DNA from: Rhodanobacter sp. MP7CTX1
GTDB taxonomy: Bacteria; Pseudomonadota; Gammaproteobacteria; Xanthomonadales; Rhodanobacteraceae
Assembly (NCBI RefSeq): GCF_014205795.1
Contig: NZ_JACHCN010000005.1
Location: forward strand, 124,001-188,000
Reading direction: 5' to 3'
Length of the DNA: 64,000 bases
Shown here: positions 18,392 through 27,122 of the stretch, piece by piece
Layout: each line of letters opens with the position of its first letter
How positions within the stretch are numbered: the first letter of the stretch is position 1
Notes under the pieces: model-generated
What the model was told of the DNA's origin: nothing
Databases searched by the model: none
Seen by the model: the letters and a program-made list of their open reading frames with translations, nothing else
Program-made: the position numbers and the translations under genes

Positions 18392-19690
18392 ATGCCGTTT
18401 CGAAAGTCTTTTCTACTGATCGCAGGCGCGCTCGGGCTGGCCTGCCCGCCAGTCTTCGCGGATGCTTCCAGCACTTCCCGGCAAGCCCCGACCAACCCTA
18501 CTGCTGCGACCGCGACGCAGGCCCTGCCACCAGAACGCGTCGCCAGTACCCTTGCCGACTACCAGCGCTGGTTGGATCGACTCGCTGAGCGTCAAGCCGT
18601 CGCTGGCCTGGTTACGGCCGTGGTGATCAACGACAAGGTGGTCTACGAGCATACCCTCGGTTACGCCGATGCCGCCACGCAGCAGCCCGTCACGCCAGAC
18701 ACGGTGTTTCGGTTGGCCTCCCTGTCCAAGGCCTTTGCCACGGCTCTCACCGGCTTGCTGGTGCAGGATGGCAAGCTGGAATGGGACACCAAGCTGGTCG
18801 ATGTGTTGCCATACTTCAAGCTCAAGGATGTACAGGCCGGCGCCGAGGCCACGGTGAGCGACATCCTTGGCCAGCGCCTGGGTCTGCCGCGCAACACCTA
18901 CGACAACATGCTCGAGGGCGACGTCCCCTACGAGGAGCTGGTGCGCAAGCTGGACGAGGTCAACATGGTGTGTGGCGTCGGCCAGTGCTACGGCTATCAG
19001 AATGTCGCGTTCGGAATGATCGGCGACGTGGTCTTCGCGCGAACCGGCGATTTTTTCTACCGCCAGGTCGGCCGGCGCATCTTCTATCCGTTGGGCATGA
19101 ACACCGCCAGTTATGGTCTCGCTGCGCTGGAGTCGAGCCAGAGCTGGGCACGGCCGCATCGGCAGTCCGGTCATAGCTGGATCCCGTTCGAGCCGACTGA
19201 AACCTACTATCGCGTGGCGCCGGCGGCGGGGGTTAACGCCAGCCTGCGAGACATGGAGAAATGGCTGATCGCACAGATGGGCGGCCGCCAGGATGTGCTG
19301 CCGACATCGCTGCTGGACGTGCTGCACACCCCCGGGATCACGACTCCAATCGAGCTCCATGAAACGCCATGGCGCAGTGCGCGTCTGACGGCCGCGCACT
19401 ATGCCTTGGGCTGGCGCGTCTACGAATACGGCGGTGAAACCCTGATCTATCACGCCGGCGCGGTGGCCGGATATCGCACGATGATCGGCTTCTTCCCGAA
19501 GTACCACGCTGGCGTGGTCACCCTGTGGAATTCAAGCGGCGCGGTTCCCAGCGGGCTGATGCCGATGGTGTTTGACGAACTGCTTGGCTTGCCGCATGTG
19601 GACTGGGCTGGCATCGAAGGTGCGGCAGCTGCCAATACGGCGCCTAAAAAGGTCAAGAAGCGCAGTCGCAGTTCGAACCGCGGTCAGTAG
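18392..19690 (+). CDS. Exported class C beta-lactamase-like serine hydrolase
   Basis: Periplasmic or secreted serine hydrolase, 432 residues from ATG 18392, which starts a clear signal peptide (SFLLIAGALGLACPPVFA). Catalytic motifs are SLSK (Ser110, Lys113), the tyrosine motif YQN in CYGYQNVAFG near residue 210, and HAGAVAGYRT (HxG) near 355. This set defines the beta-lactamase/PBP4*/esterase (family S12) fold. Members include AmpC, esterases and D-peptidases; nothing in the sequence selects among them. The C-terminus ends in a basic tail (KKVKKRSRSSNR). It is not obviously co-transcribed with the GMC gene. Confidence 0.88.
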   Translation: MPFRKSFLLIAGALGLACPPVFADASSTSRQAPTNPTAATATQALPPERVASTLADYQRWLDRLAERQAVAGLVTAVVINDKVVYEHTLGYADAATQQPVTPDTVFRLASLSKAFATALTGLLVQDGKLEWDTKLVDVLPYFKLKDVQAGAEATVSDILGQRLGLPRNTYDNMLEGDVPYEELVRKLDEVNMVCGVGQCYGYQNVAFGMIGDVVFARTGDFFYRQVGRRIFYPLGMNTASYGLAALESSQSWARPHRQSGHSWIPFEPTETYYRVAPAAGVNASLRDMEKWLIAQMGGRQDVLPTSLLDVLHTPGITTPIELHETPWRSARLTAAHYALGWRVYEYGGETLIYHAGAVAGYRTMIGFFPKYHAGVVTLWNSSGAVPSGLMPMVFDELLGLPHVDWAGIEGAAAANTAPKKVKKRSRSSNRGQ

Positions 19691-19779
19691 CTCTGGAGCA
19701 CCCCCTGATCCAGTTGACGCATCCACCAGAACGCAGGCCACTGAAAGCGCGGCGGCATCGAGATCCACGATGCGCACAA

Positions 19780-19815
19780 AAAGGAACGGCGCATGCAAGC
19801 ATGCGCCGTTCCTTT
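19780..19815. terminator. Bidirectional terminator hairpin
   Basis: A perfect 17-base-pair stem (19780-19796 with 19799-19815) and a two-base loop lie between the convergent serine hydrolase and TonB-like genes. On the minus strand the stem runs straight into a T run (TTTTTG), so it is a good intrinsic terminator for the TonB-like gene and a plausible one for the other direction. Confidence 0.85.
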
Positions 19816-19838
19816 GATGTCGCCTTGAATCTATACGG

Positions 19839-20864
19839 TCAGAGATTGAACTCGATCTTCTGTTGACGCGTGCTGGAGACCGCCACGCCGTCCTTCATCG
19901 CTGGCGTGAAGCGATAGCGATTCACCGCATCCACCGCCGCGTGATCGAAGACAATCCGCGGCTGTGAATCCACGACTTTCACATCCCGGGGCCGTCCGTC
20001 GACGTCGATCGTAAACGCGACCACCACCCAACCGGTCTGCTGCGCCTGCAACGCTGGCCGGGGATAGTTCGGCGACACAGCCTTCACCAGCACAGCCTCG
20101 CTGCTCTGGCCACCAGTGCCCGCACTGGCACCTTCGGTCGCGGCCGGCTTGTTTGCCGCCGCGGCTTGCTGGGTTGGCGGCGGTGTCGCAGGCGCCTGCT
20201 TCGCCTTTTGCTGCTCGGTCAATTCGCGTTGCTGCTCGGCCAGCTTGTCGGCCTGCAGTTTGTCCGCAGCGGTCTTCTGTGCCGCCAGCTGCTCGGTCTT
20301 CTGCTGATCAACCGTCTGCTGCTGTTGCTTGTCGAGCAGCTTGCGCTGCGCATCCAGCTTGGAGCGCAGGATGGTCAACGTGAAGTTGGTCGGGTCGGCC
20401 TTGGCCAGCAGATCAATCTGGCGCTGCGCCTCATTGAAATCGCGCGTATTGATCGCCTGCTCCGCCGAGGTGGCAGCGAACGGGAAGGTCTCGCGCAAGG
20501 CGTCGGTAGCCACCTGGTTGCCTGGCTGTTTCTCCAGCGCTCTCAGATAGAACTCGAACGCGTTGTTGCCGGCTGGCGCCAGGTAGCGCTGCTCGTTCAT
20601 CGCCGTGCGCGCCTCGGACAGCAGCTGATTGATATCCATCGCCGCCACGTTCGCCGGCGCTGCCGGGGCCGCCCGCGACTCCACGGATACTGGCGAGGAC
20701 GGATGCCCACCGGTGTCGGCCAGGACCATTTCCTGATGCGGCTTGATGATCAGGAACCACGCACCAACGGCAAGCATTACGATGACGGCGATAATGGCTA
20801 TCGCTACCGGCCTGACGGCCCCGCGCGCATGACGGCGCGTATGAAGTAGATATCGGGTATCCAT
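19839..20864 (-). CDS. TonB-like energy transducer with long coiled-coil linker
   Basis: A 341-residue protein. There is one transmembrane segment at about 18-42 (VAIAIIAVIVMLAVGAWFLI). A helical, TPR-like stretch follows (about 75-165), then a Gln/Lys/Ala-rich coiled coil (about 170-235, with QQQQTVDQQKTEQ and LAEQQRELTEQQKAK), a short Pro-rich spacer, and a TonB C-terminal domain (about 255-341, SPNYPRPALQAQQTGWVVVAF, VDAVNRYRFTPAM). Classic TonB has a Pro-rich linker; here most of the periplasmic span would be coiled coil. No exbB or exbD is nearby, so it may be an accessory or specialised TonB-family protein. Confidence 0.82.
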   Translation of the reverse strand: MDTRYLLHTRRHARGAVRPVAIAIIAVIVMLAVGAWFLIIKPHQEMVLADTGGHPSSPVSVESRAAPAAPANVAAMDINQLLSEARTAMNEQRYLAPAGNNAFEFYLRALEKQPGNQVATDALRETFPFAATSAEQAINTRDFNEAQRQIDLLAKADPTNFTLTILRSKLDAQRKLLDKQQQQTVDQQKTEQLAAQKTAADKLQADKLAEQQRELTEQQKAKQAPATPPPTQQAAAANKPAATEGASAGTGGQSSEAVLVKAVSPNYPRPALQAQQTGWVVVAFTIDVDGRPRDVKVVDSQPRIVFDHAAVDAVNRYRFTPAMKDGVAVSSTRQQKIEFNL

Positions 20865-21114
20865 AGTCTCTCACTGAGTGTCGACAGATACCCGCGCTTT
20901 TTCCCCCTGTAGGAGCAGTGAGTCCCCCGGACTCGCTGCGGCGCGGATGTACAAAAGGTAGCTGCAATGACGCTGCACAGCAAATCGTGGGATTCCCACG
21001 GCATGGGCACGGGCGACTCAATGGGTCGGACGGCGACGAGGTTTCGCCATAGGGCTGCTCGTCAAGGGACTGTATGCGCGGTGGCCGGAGAAATCCTGAC
21101 CCCTGAAACGAAGC
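20865..21114. other. Intergenic region upstream of the TonB-like gene
   Basis: No credible gene. It must hold the promoter of the TonB-like gene. A hairpin of two 11-base arms (20915-20925 and 20929-20939, one G-T pair) with a preceding GTAGGA resembles a partial REP element. GTGGGATTCCCAC near 20989 is a small palindrome. Nothing else was recognised. Confidence 0.4.
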
Positions 21115-21178
21115 GTCCCGGCCAGGCCGGGACAAGTCTTTCGAAGTGCTCTCCCCGCGCTGGGCACCGCGGGGAGAG
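21115..21178 (-). terminator. Two tandem hairpins downstream of the MetJ/H1-like gene
   Basis: Reading on the minus strand, the first hairpin has an 11-base-pair perfect stem (21168-21178 with 21149-21159) and the second a 9-base-pair stem (21125-21133 with 21115-21123, one-base loop). Both are G+C-rich. They lie just after the minus-strand MetJ/H1-like gene and probably end its transcript. Confidence 0.6.
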
Positions 21179-21219
21179 AAGTCGATTGCGTTTCTTGTTG
21201 GAGTACCGCTTGTTGCTTA

Positions 21220-21750
21220 TTACTTCTTGGAGGTTTTGGAGGTCTTGGTGGCCTTCATTACCTTGGCCGGTGCAGCTTTCTTGGCGGCCGGCTTCTTGGC
21301 AGCCTTTTTCGCGACTTTCTTCACGGCAGCCTTCTTGACGGCCTTCTTGGCTGCCGGCTTCTTGGCAGCCTTTTTCGCCGCGACTTTCTTCACGGCAGCC
21401 TTCTTAACGGCTTTCTTGGCGGCCGGCTTCTTGGCGGCAACCTTCTTTACGGTGGATTTCTTGGCGGCCTTCTTGGCGGCCGGTTTCTTTGCAGCGGATT
21501 TCTTGGCAGTGGCCATAGTTCGTCTCAGCTCCTCATCAGTTGGCAGTGGTTGCCCAGTAAAAGCGTGCAGGAACGCTTCAACCAACAAGTCGCTGTTGGT
21601 AGCGTGCCGAAGATTGTTCACTTGACGGTGGGTGCGCAAATCAGAAAGACGCCGCAGAACATGCAGCGGAATCGAGACAGTAATCTTGCGTACTGCATTG
21701 GCCTTTTCACCGTGCTCGACATAAGGCTTGATGAATTTTGCGGTAGCCAT
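21220..21750 (-). CDS. metJ: MetJ-type repressor fused to histone H1-like Lys/Ala-rich tail
   Basis: A 176-residue protein. Residues 1-77 are closely MetJ-like, including [20 protein letters not shown] (ribbon strand and first helix) and [15 protein letters not shown] plus [14 protein letters not shown] (helix B and following turn). E. coli MetJ is about 105 residues; here its C-terminal helix is missing. From about residue 79 the frame continues into about 98 residues of [10 protein letters not shown] and KKVAAKK repeats, like bacterial histone H1-type proteins. The ATG at 21750 has GGGGA upstream. An internal ATG (MATAKK, residue 79) with GAGGAG about 12 bases before it could let the tail also be made alone. 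Tandem met-box-like sites lie upstream, so autoregulation is likely. The fused reading is direct from sequence; its function is inferred. Confidence 0.88.
   Translation of the reverse strand: MATAKFIKPYVEHGEKANAVRKITVSIPLHVLRRLSDLRTHRQVNNLRHATNSDLLVEAFLHAFTGQPLPTDEELRRTMATAKKSAAKKPAAKKAAKKSTVKKVAAKKPAAKKAVKKAAVKKVAAKKAAKKPAAKKAVKKAAVKKVAKKAAKKPAAKKAAPAKVMKATKTSKTSKK
21313..21450. repeat. 69-base tandem repeat coding the Lys/Ala-rich tail
   Basis: Two imperfect copies with a 69-base period (21313-21381 and 21382-21450) encode the same 23-residue KK-rich unit. Each begins GACTTTCTTCACGGCAGCCT on the plus strand. The multiple of three keeps the frame, so copy number could change without breaking the protein. 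Confidence 0.7.
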
Positions 21751-21906
21751 AACGCACATTCCCCGTGATCTGATGCGAAAGCTATCCCTGAAGAATTCGG
21801 CTGTCAATTGATTTTATCCATTAAATCAAACTACTCCACCCGACCACAAGCCCTCTGAAACCCTGCCTCGGCAACACTTTGCGGGTACTGACGGCCTTCA
21901 TTGTTT

Positions 21907-21922
21907 AGACGTCCATACGTCC
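21907..21922. promoter_or_regulatory. metJ: Tandem met-box-like operator upstream of metJ
   Basis: Two adjacent octamers, AGACGTCC (21907-21914) and ATACGTCC (21915-21922), match the MetJ consensus AGACGTCT at seven and six of eight positions. MetJ dimers bind such sites in tandem at exactly 8-base spacing. On the minus strand they come just after AATAAT (21927-21932), a possible -10 element, so bound repressor would cover the start of transcription of the MetJ/H1-like gene about 160 bases upstream of its ATG. Confidence 0.6.
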
Positions 21923-21932
21923 AACCATTATT

Positions 21933-22661
21933 TTCGATAAAATCGATAAAATGGCTTAAAACCCTTGCGTGGCAACGATTTCACGATGTTTGGCGGATCG
22001 TGAAGTGAAAATGCATCGTTCTGAAAATCGTCATAAACGAGGTGGCTTGAATGAGGCCTGGCGGCGCCGTGGAGATGAACAGAACACCACTGAAAAAATT
22101 TTAATCAGTCCTCCGGCGCGGGCGCGAAAAGTTCGATATTTTGTCCCCCGGCGCCCCGACGACGTGGCGGAGCGGAAGATTCCCGATGACCCGGACACGA
22201 CTCGCCGAGCACAAAACCGGCGGCGATTTTTTTCTTCGCAGGTGTTTCGACTGACTCACGCGCGCGCTCTGGAATATCAGTCGACCCGATGGAAAAAGAA
22301 AGATCGAGGGGCGCCTCGGTGCGCATCATGGACGTCTGTCGATAACGTGACGGAAGCGTGTTTCGGATGTCTTCCATGGCGACGCGATGCAAGCCTGCGA
22401 ACTCTCCATTGGAGGGATTGCCACCGACGCGGCGGCCAGCAAGAAAAGCTTTTGCGCCTGAATCCTGGAGACATCCAGGCGGCCATTCCGGACTGGCAGC
22501 GCGACCGCTTTGTTCGGGTCGCGCGATGCCCGGATCACTGGGCCTTCACGCCAACGGGTCGCGATCTCGCCGGACAGATCTCGGCGTAGTCGCAGCCCAC
22601 TGTCCCGGCGCGGCGCGCGAAGACCGGATGCGATGCCCTGGCCGGACGCGGCCTTCCCCAG
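21933..22661. other. Long spacer between metJ-like gene and gcvH, little coding signal
   Basis: No recognised gene in about 730 bases. The left edge is AT-rich with GATAAAATCGATAAAATGG, which may belong to the metJ promoter or to a divergent promoter. The rest is mixed in composition and has no convincing long frame. One small minus-strand frame is listed separately at low confidence. No tRNA, riboswitch or insertion sequence was recognised. Confidence 0.4.
22105..22392 (-). CDS. Possible small hypothetical protein
   Basis: A 95-residue open frame on the minus strand, or about 74 residues from an internal ATG pair. The sequence includes APLDLSFSIGSTDIPERARE and ends RRRGAGGQNIELFAPAPED. It has no recognised domain, no signal peptide and no clear ribosome site. 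It is listed only because the amino-acid composition is less biased than in neighbouring shadow frames; it may well not be translated. Confidence 0.25.
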   Translation of the reverse strand: MHRVAMEDIRNTLPSRYRQTSMMRTEAPLDLSFSIGSTDIPERARESVETPAKKKIAAGFVLGESCPGHRESSAPPRRRGAGGQNIELFAPAPED

Positions 22662-22717
22662 GGCACCCCTGAAACATCGACGGCCGCAGAGGCGGCCGTC
22701 GATGTTTCAGGGGTGCC
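22662..22717. terminator. Perfect 26-bp hairpin after gcvH
   Basis: Arms 22662-22687 and 22692-22717 are exact reverse complements with a four-base AGAG loop, eight bases beyond the gcvH stop. No T run follows on the minus strand, but the position and strength fit transcript ending or 3'-end protection of gcvH mRNA. Confidence 0.7.
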
Positions 22718-22724
22718 GGAAGAC

Positions 22725-23120
22725 TCAGTGGTCTTCGCTTTCGACCAGCTCTTCGTAGGCATTCGCGTCGAGCAATTCGTCCAGCTCCGCGCGGTCACTG
22801 GGGCGCACCAGGAAGATCCAGCCCTCACCATAGGCGTCTTCGTTGATGGTTTCCGGCTTGTCGTTGAGCGACTCGTTCACCTCGACCACCTCGCCGGAAA
22901 CCGGCGCGTAGATGTCCGAGGCAGCTTTCACCGACTCCACTACAGCGGCCCCGGTACCCGCCTTCACGCTGGAGCCGATTTCCGGCAGCTCCACATAGAC
23001 CAGGTCGCCGAGCTGTCCTTGCGCGTGGTCGGAGATGCCCACCCGGACCAGACCGTCGTCTTCGACGCGTGCCCACTCGTGGGATTTGAGGAATTTCAGA
23101 TCGCCAGGAATCTCGCTCAT
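22725..23120 (-). CDS. gcvH: Glycine cleavage system H protein
   Basis: Carries the aminomethyl group on lipoate between the P, T and L proteins of glycine cleavage; 131 residues, normal length. The lipoylated Lys65 lies in [20 protein letters not shown]. The N-terminus [16 protein letters not shown] is typical. It lies about 95 bases downstream of gcvT on the same strand; gcvP and lpd are not in the window. The identity is secure. Confidence 0.97.
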   Translation of the reverse strand: MSEIPGDLKFLKSHEWARVEDDGLVRVGISDHAQGQLGDLVYVELPEIGSSVKAGTGAAVVESVKAASDIYAPVSGEVVEVNESLNDKPETINEDAYGEGWIFLVRPSDRAELDELLDANAYEELVESEDH

Positions 23121-23215
23121 GATCAGGTCCAGTCGTTGGTTTCAGTCAATAGGGGAGCGGCAATTCTAGCCGCATCCGCCGTGAGGCAGGTGTGCAATGC
23201 ATGGCTGTGAGTGCT

Positions 23216-24316
23216 TCAGATACCGTCACAAGGTTTACCGTCGCGCACAAACGGATATTTCACCAGCCGCACCGGCACTTCGCGGCCGCGGATGTCGACG
23301 CGGACCGCACCCGGCTCGCCCACCGGGATGCGCGCAAACGCGACCGCCTTCTCCAGGGTCGGCGCAAAACTGCCGGACAGGATCTCGCCCTCGCCGTTCG
23401 CGGTCAGCACCTTCTGACCATGGCGCAGTACGCCCTTGTCGTCCAGTACCAGGCCAACCATGACCCGCTTCACGCCGGCAGCCTTCTGCGCTTCCAGCGC
23501 AGGGCGGCCCATGAACGCACGGCCCTCGTCCAGCGTGATGGTCCAGCCCAGGTTTGCCTCCCATGGTGAGATGTCCTCTTCCATGTCCTGGCCGTACAGG
23601 TTCATGCCGGCCTCCAGCCTCAGCGTATCGCGCGCACCCAGTCCTGCCGGTGCCACGCCCGCATCGGCGAGCGCCGCCCATAGTGCGACGGCATGATCGG
23701 CCGGCACGATGATCTCGAAACCATCCTCGCCGGTGTAGCCGGTGCGCGCGACGAACAGCGGCATACCGTGCGGCCCCTGCGCGGCGGCGGCAGAAAACTT
23801 GCCAAGCTTCTCGATGCGCGAGCGATCGACCTCGTGCAACAGATCAAGCACTTTCGCGCGAGCATTCGGGCCCTGCACGGCGATCATCGCGAACTCGGGG
23901 CGCTCCTTCACCTGCACGTCGAACGCGACGGCCTGCTTTTCGATCCAGGCCAGATCCTTCTCGCGGGTGCTGGCGTTGACCACCAGCCGGAAAAATTCCT
24001 CGCCGAGGTAGTACACGATCAGGTCGTCGATGACCCCACCCTGCTCGTTCAACATGCACGAATACAGCGCCTTGCCATGCACCTTCAGCTTGTCGATGCT
24101 GTTGGCCAGCAGATGGCGCAGAAATTCGCGGGTCCGTGCGCCATGCAGGTCGATCACCGTCATGTGCGACACGTCGAACATGCCGGCGTCCCGGCGCACG
24201 GCGTGATGCTCCTCGATCTGCGAACCGTAGCTGATCGGCATGTCCCAGCCGCCAAAGTCGACCATGCGCGCGCCAAGGGCACGATGGGTGGCGTTGAGTA
24301 CGGTCTTTTCGGTCAT
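23216..24316 (-). CDS. gcvT: Glycine cleavage system T protein (aminomethyltransferase)
   Basis: Transfers the methylene group from the H-protein aminomethyl arm to tetrahydrofolate and releases ammonia; 366 residues from ATG 24316 (a GTG lies immediately before it). Family motifs are present: [40 protein letters not shown] and [19 protein letters not shown], the last containing folate-site residues. It precedes gcvH on the minus strand and probably shares its transcript. No glycine riboswitch was recognised upstream. Confidence 0.96.
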   Translation of the reverse strand: MTEKTVLNATHRALGARMVDFGGWDMPISYGSQIEEHHAVRRDAGMFDVSHMTVIDLHGARTREFLRHLLANSIDKLKVHGKALYSCMLNEQGGVIDDLIVYYLGEEFFRLVVNASTREKDLAWIEKQAVAFDVQVKERPEFAMIAVQGPNARAKVLDLLHEVDRSRIEKLGKFSAAAAQGPHGMPLFVARTGYTGEDGFEIIVPADHAVALWAALADAGVAPAGLGARDTLRLEAGMNLYGQDMEEDISPWEANLGWTITLDEGRAFMGRPALEAQKAAGVKRVMVGLVLDDKGVLRHGQKVLTANGEGEILSGSFAPTLEKAVAFARIPVGEPGAVRVDIRGREVPVRLVKYPFVRDGKPCDGI

Positions 24317-24382
24317 CACGGCGAGGCCTTGCAGGGGAGTTCTCCATTATCGCTGCCGGCCCAGGGCATTCCAAGCGCTGAT

Positions 24383-24416
24383 GCAATCCGGGCGACGACG
24401 CAATCCAGGCGACGAC
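24383..24416. repeat. 17-base tandem duplication upstream of gcvT
   Basis: GCAATCCGGGCGACGAC is followed directly by a copy with one mismatch (24383-24399, 24400-24416), in the short gap between alkB and gcvT. Confidence 0.7.
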
Positions 24417-24439
24417 GCGCCACCGGATGGTCAGCGGCA

Positions 24440-25072
24440 TCAGCTATCGCGCCGATTCACCCAACGAAAGGTGAGATTGAGTCGTGCGCCGGCCACGGCG
24501 CGAGTTTTTGGCAAGTCGTGCCGGTATAGCCGCTGGGTCTGGCCAGCCATGCGCAACAGGCTGCCATGCGGCAACGGCAGACGAATAGTGTCATCCGGCG
24601 CCGCTGGCACTCCGCGCGGCAGCTTGCGACGCAGACGAAAACCGCGTTCGGCGCCCAGGCTCAGCGACGCAATCAGCGGCTGATCGCCCAGCTCCGGCTC
24701 GTCATCGCTGTGCCAGCCCATCGAGTCGTTACCGTCGCGATAGAGATTTGCCAGCACGCTGTTGAAACGTGCCTCGCAAGCGGTCTCGACGCGGCTGCGC
24801 AACGCCGTCAGAGCCGCCGGCCATAGTCGCGGCTCGAAGTCGGTTTTCGAATAGGTATAGCCGGTGCCGGGATCGCCGATCCAGCAGCTAAGCCGCGGCG
24901 AGGCGACGTCGCGACCGAACAGGCGGATGTGGTGGGTTTCCCACGGAATCGTTGCCAGCAGCGCGCCAAGCAACGCATCCGCCTCTTCCGTTGCCAGCCA
25001 CCGTGGCTGCAACACCACATCGGCGCCGGGGAGGCAGATACGTTGCCAGTCGGGCGTCAGCACGAAGGTCAT
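24440..25072 (-). CDS. alkB: AlkB-type 2-oxoglutarate/Fe(II) dioxygenase
   Basis: Oxidative DNA/RNA demethylase family, 210 residues. Iron ligands are His121 and Asp123 in MGWHSDDEPELG and a distal His185 in LYRHDLPKT. The 2-oxoglutarate arginines sit in ARLNLTFRW (RxNxTFR). Shorter spacing and PRLSCWIGDPGTGYTYSK are closer to the ALKBH2/3-like AlkB group than to E. coli AlkB itself, so the symbol is used in the family sense. It lies between gcvT and a hairpin after cysNC; no ada-type regulator is adjacent. Confidence 0.85.
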   Translation of the reverse strand: MTFVLTPDWQRICLPGADVVLQPRWLATEEADALLGALLATIPWETHHIRLFGRDVASPRLSCWIGDPGTGYTYSKTDFEPRLWPAALTALRSRVETACEARFNSVLANLYRDGNDSMGWHSDDEPELGDQPLIASLSLGAERGFRLRRKLPRGVPAAPDDTIRLPLPHGSLLRMAGQTQRLYRHDLPKTRAVAGARLNLTFRWVNRRDS

Positions 25073-25124
25073 GGTGCATCCGTCATCAGCTATGCCGGTA
25101 GTCTCGAAACGCCGACGGCGTTCG

Positions 25125-25163
25125 ACCCGTCACGCTATTCGCACTTGAATAGCGAAGACGGGT
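25125..25163. terminator. Hairpin between cysNC and alkB
   Basis: An interrupted 15-base-pair stem: ACCCGTC (25125-25131) with GACGGGT (25157-25163) and CGCTATTC (25133-25140) with GAATAGCG (25147-25154), loop GCACTT. It lies just after the cysNC stop on the minus strand. No clear T run is present. Confidence 0.6.
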
Positions 25164-25175
25164 GGGCCGCGTCGT

Positions 25176-27122
25176 TCACGCGTCGATGGCGCCGTCATCC
25201 AGCTCCGCCTCGCCGTGCGGAGCAGCAATCACCGGAAGCAACTGCCTGGTCAGCTGCTCGGCCAGCTGCTCGGCGTGCTGTCCTCCCGCCAGCAGATGTA
25301 CATCGGGCGATTCGGGGCGCTCGTAGGGGGCGTCGATGCCGGTGAAGTTGCGGATCGTTCCGGCGCGCGCCTTTTTGTAAAGACCCTTGGGATCGCGCCT
25401 TTCGCACTCCTCCAGCGGCGTATCCACGAACACTTCCATGAACTCGCCCTGCGCGAACAGCTCGCGTGCCGACCGGCGCTCGCTGCGATAGGGCGAGATC
25501 ACGCTGACCAGCACAATCAGGCCGGCGTCCACCATCAGATGGGCCACCTCGGCGATTCGGCGGATATTCTCGACGCGGGCCTCGGGCGTGAAGCCGAGAT
25601 CCTTGTTGATGCCATGGCGTACGTTGTCGCCATCCAGCAGGTAGGTGTGATAACCCAGCGCGTGCAGCCGGCGCTCAACCAGATTCGCAATCGTCGACTT
25701 GCCCGCGCCCGACAGACCGGTAAACCAGAGGCACAGCGGATGCTGTCCCTTGCTGGTAGCGCGCACTGTCTTGTCGATATCGACATGCTGCCAGTTCACG
25801 TTGGAAGAGCGCCCCAGCGCATAGTCCAGCATGCCGCAGGCTACGGTGGCATTGTTCTGGCGGTCGATCAGGATGAATCCGCCCAGCGTGCGGTTGGTCG
25901 CGTAGGCCTCGAAGGCAATCGCATCGTCCAGGCCGATCGTGCAATAGCCGACTTCGTTGAGCTCGAGGTGTCGCGCGGCGAGTCTCGCCTGGCTGTTGAC
26001 GTCCACCTTGTACTTGATCGACATCACCCGGGCATTCACCGTGCGGGTGCCGATCTTGAGCCAGTAGGTGCGGTTGGGCAGCAGCACGGTGTCGCCCATC
26101 CACACCAGATGGGCATTGAACTGGTCAGCGACCGGCGCCGGACGCAAGGCGTCGGCAATCACGTCGCCACGACTCGCGTCGATCTCGCGATCCAGGCACA
26201 GCGTCACGGCCTGACCGTCCGCAGCGTTCTGCAAATCGCCATTGGCGGTCACGATGCGTTCGACGCGGGCACGCTGTGCCCCAGGCTGCACGACGATCTC
26301 GTCACCGCAAGCCACGCGACCGCCACAGATGGTGCCGGCATACCCGCGGAATGACTGATCCGGACGATTCACCCACTGCACCGGCATGCGGAAATCGGCA
26401 GGGCGGGCAACCGATACATCGGCCGACTCCAGCAGCTCAAGCAGGGAGGGGCCCTCGTACCAGCTCATGCGCGACGAACGTGCGCCGACGTTGTCGCCGG
26501 TGGGAGCGACCACCGGCAGGCACTCCACGTGCGCTATGCCCAGGTCTTTCGCGAGCGCGCGGTACTCTTCGGCAATTGCCGCATAGACGGCCGGGTCATA
26601 ACCGACCAGATCCATCTTGTTGACGGCCAGCACCACTTGTCGGATACCCAGCAGTCCACAGATATAGGTATGCCGGCGAGTCTGTGGCAGCAGACCCTTG
26701 CGCGCATCGACCAGCACCACGGCCAACTCGGCGTTGGATGCACCGGTCGCCATGTTGCGGGTGTACTGCTCATGCCCCGGGCAGTCGGCGACAATAAAAC
26801 TGCGCCGCAAGGTATGAAAGTAGCGATACGCCACGTCGATGGTAATGCCCTGCTCGCGCTCAGCATCCAGACCATCGGTCAGCAGGGCGAAATCGAGCGC
26901 ATCGCCAGCGTCGTCATGCTGCCGGCGACTGTCACGAGCCAGGGCAGCCAGCTGGTCGTCAGGCACCATCCCGACGTCATACAGCAGGCGTCCGAGCAAG
27001 GTGCTCTTGCCATCATCCACGCTGCCGCAGGTAATGAAGCGCAGCAGCCCCTTCGCGGGCAACGCGCCGGGCGTTTCAGTAGCCGGCTCAGTCGGAGTCA
27101 TCGTTTTCGGGGCCGTCGTCAT
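25176..27122 (-). CDS. cysNC: Bifunctional sulfate adenylyltransferase subunit 1 / APS kinase
   Basis: Assimilatory sulfate activation. CysN is the GTPase subunit that drives ATP-sulfurylase CysD; CysC phosphorylates APS to PAPS. The 648-residue fusion has an N-terminal GTPase (GSVDDGKST at about 33-41, [12 protein letters not shown]) and a C-terminal kinase starting at about residue 469 (GLSGAGKST, then [16 protein letters not shown], and SPYRSER). Such fusions are usual in Xanthomonadales and some pseudomonads. The ATG overlaps the cysD stop (ATGA), so the two are translationally coupled. Confidence 0.96.
   Translation of the reverse strand: MTTAPKTMTPTEPATETPGALPAKGLLRFITCGSVDDGKSTLLGRLLYDVGMVPDDQLAALARDSRRQHDDAGDALDFALLTDGLDAEREQGITIDVAYRYFHTLRRSFIVADCPGHEQYTRNMATGASNAELAVVLVDARKGLLPQTRRHTYICGLLGIRQVVLAVNKMDLVGYDPAVYAAIAEEYRALAKDLGIAHVECLPVVAPTGDNVGARSSRMSWYEGPSLLELLESADVSVARPADFRMPVQWVNRPDQSFRGYAGTICGGRVACGDEIVVQPGAQRARVERIVTANGDLQNAADGQAVTLCLDREIDASRGDVIADALRPAPVADQFNAHLVWMGDTVLLPNRTYWLKIGTRTVNARVMSIKYKVDVNSQARLAARHLELNEVGYCTIGLDDAIAFEAYATNRTLGGFILIDRQNNATVACGMLDYALGRSSNVNWQHVDIDKTVRATSKGQHPLCLWFTGLSGAGKSTIANLVERRLHALGYHTYLLDGDNVRHGINKDLGFTPEARVENIRRIAEVAHLMVDAGLIVLVSVISPYRSERRSARELFAQGEFMEVFVDTPLEECERRDPKGLYKKARAGTIRNFTGIDAPYERPESPDVHLLAGGQHAEQLAEQLTRQLLPVIAAPHGEAELDDGAIDA

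Noticed and set aside
20166-20849. A 227-residue plus-strand frame, Leu- and Arg-rich
   Set aside because: Antisense to the TonB-like gene's coiled-coil coding sequence.
21220-21516. Reading the Lys/Ala-rich tail only as a separate histone-like gene
   Set aside because: The frame is continuous with the MetJ part and no stop separates them; an internal start remains possible and is mentioned with the fusion.
22330-22337. Single met-box-like octamer GGACGTCT
   Set aside because: It stands alone without a tandem partner, and MetJ needs at least two adjacent boxes; likely chance.
21969-22589. A 206-residue plus-strand frame in the spacer before gcvH
   Set aside because: Arg-rich shadow-like composition, no domain and no convincing ribosome site.
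24317-24439. Possible glycine riboswitch before gcvT
   Set aside because: The space is only about 120 bases, contains a 17-base duplication, and lacks the conserved glycine aptamer core.
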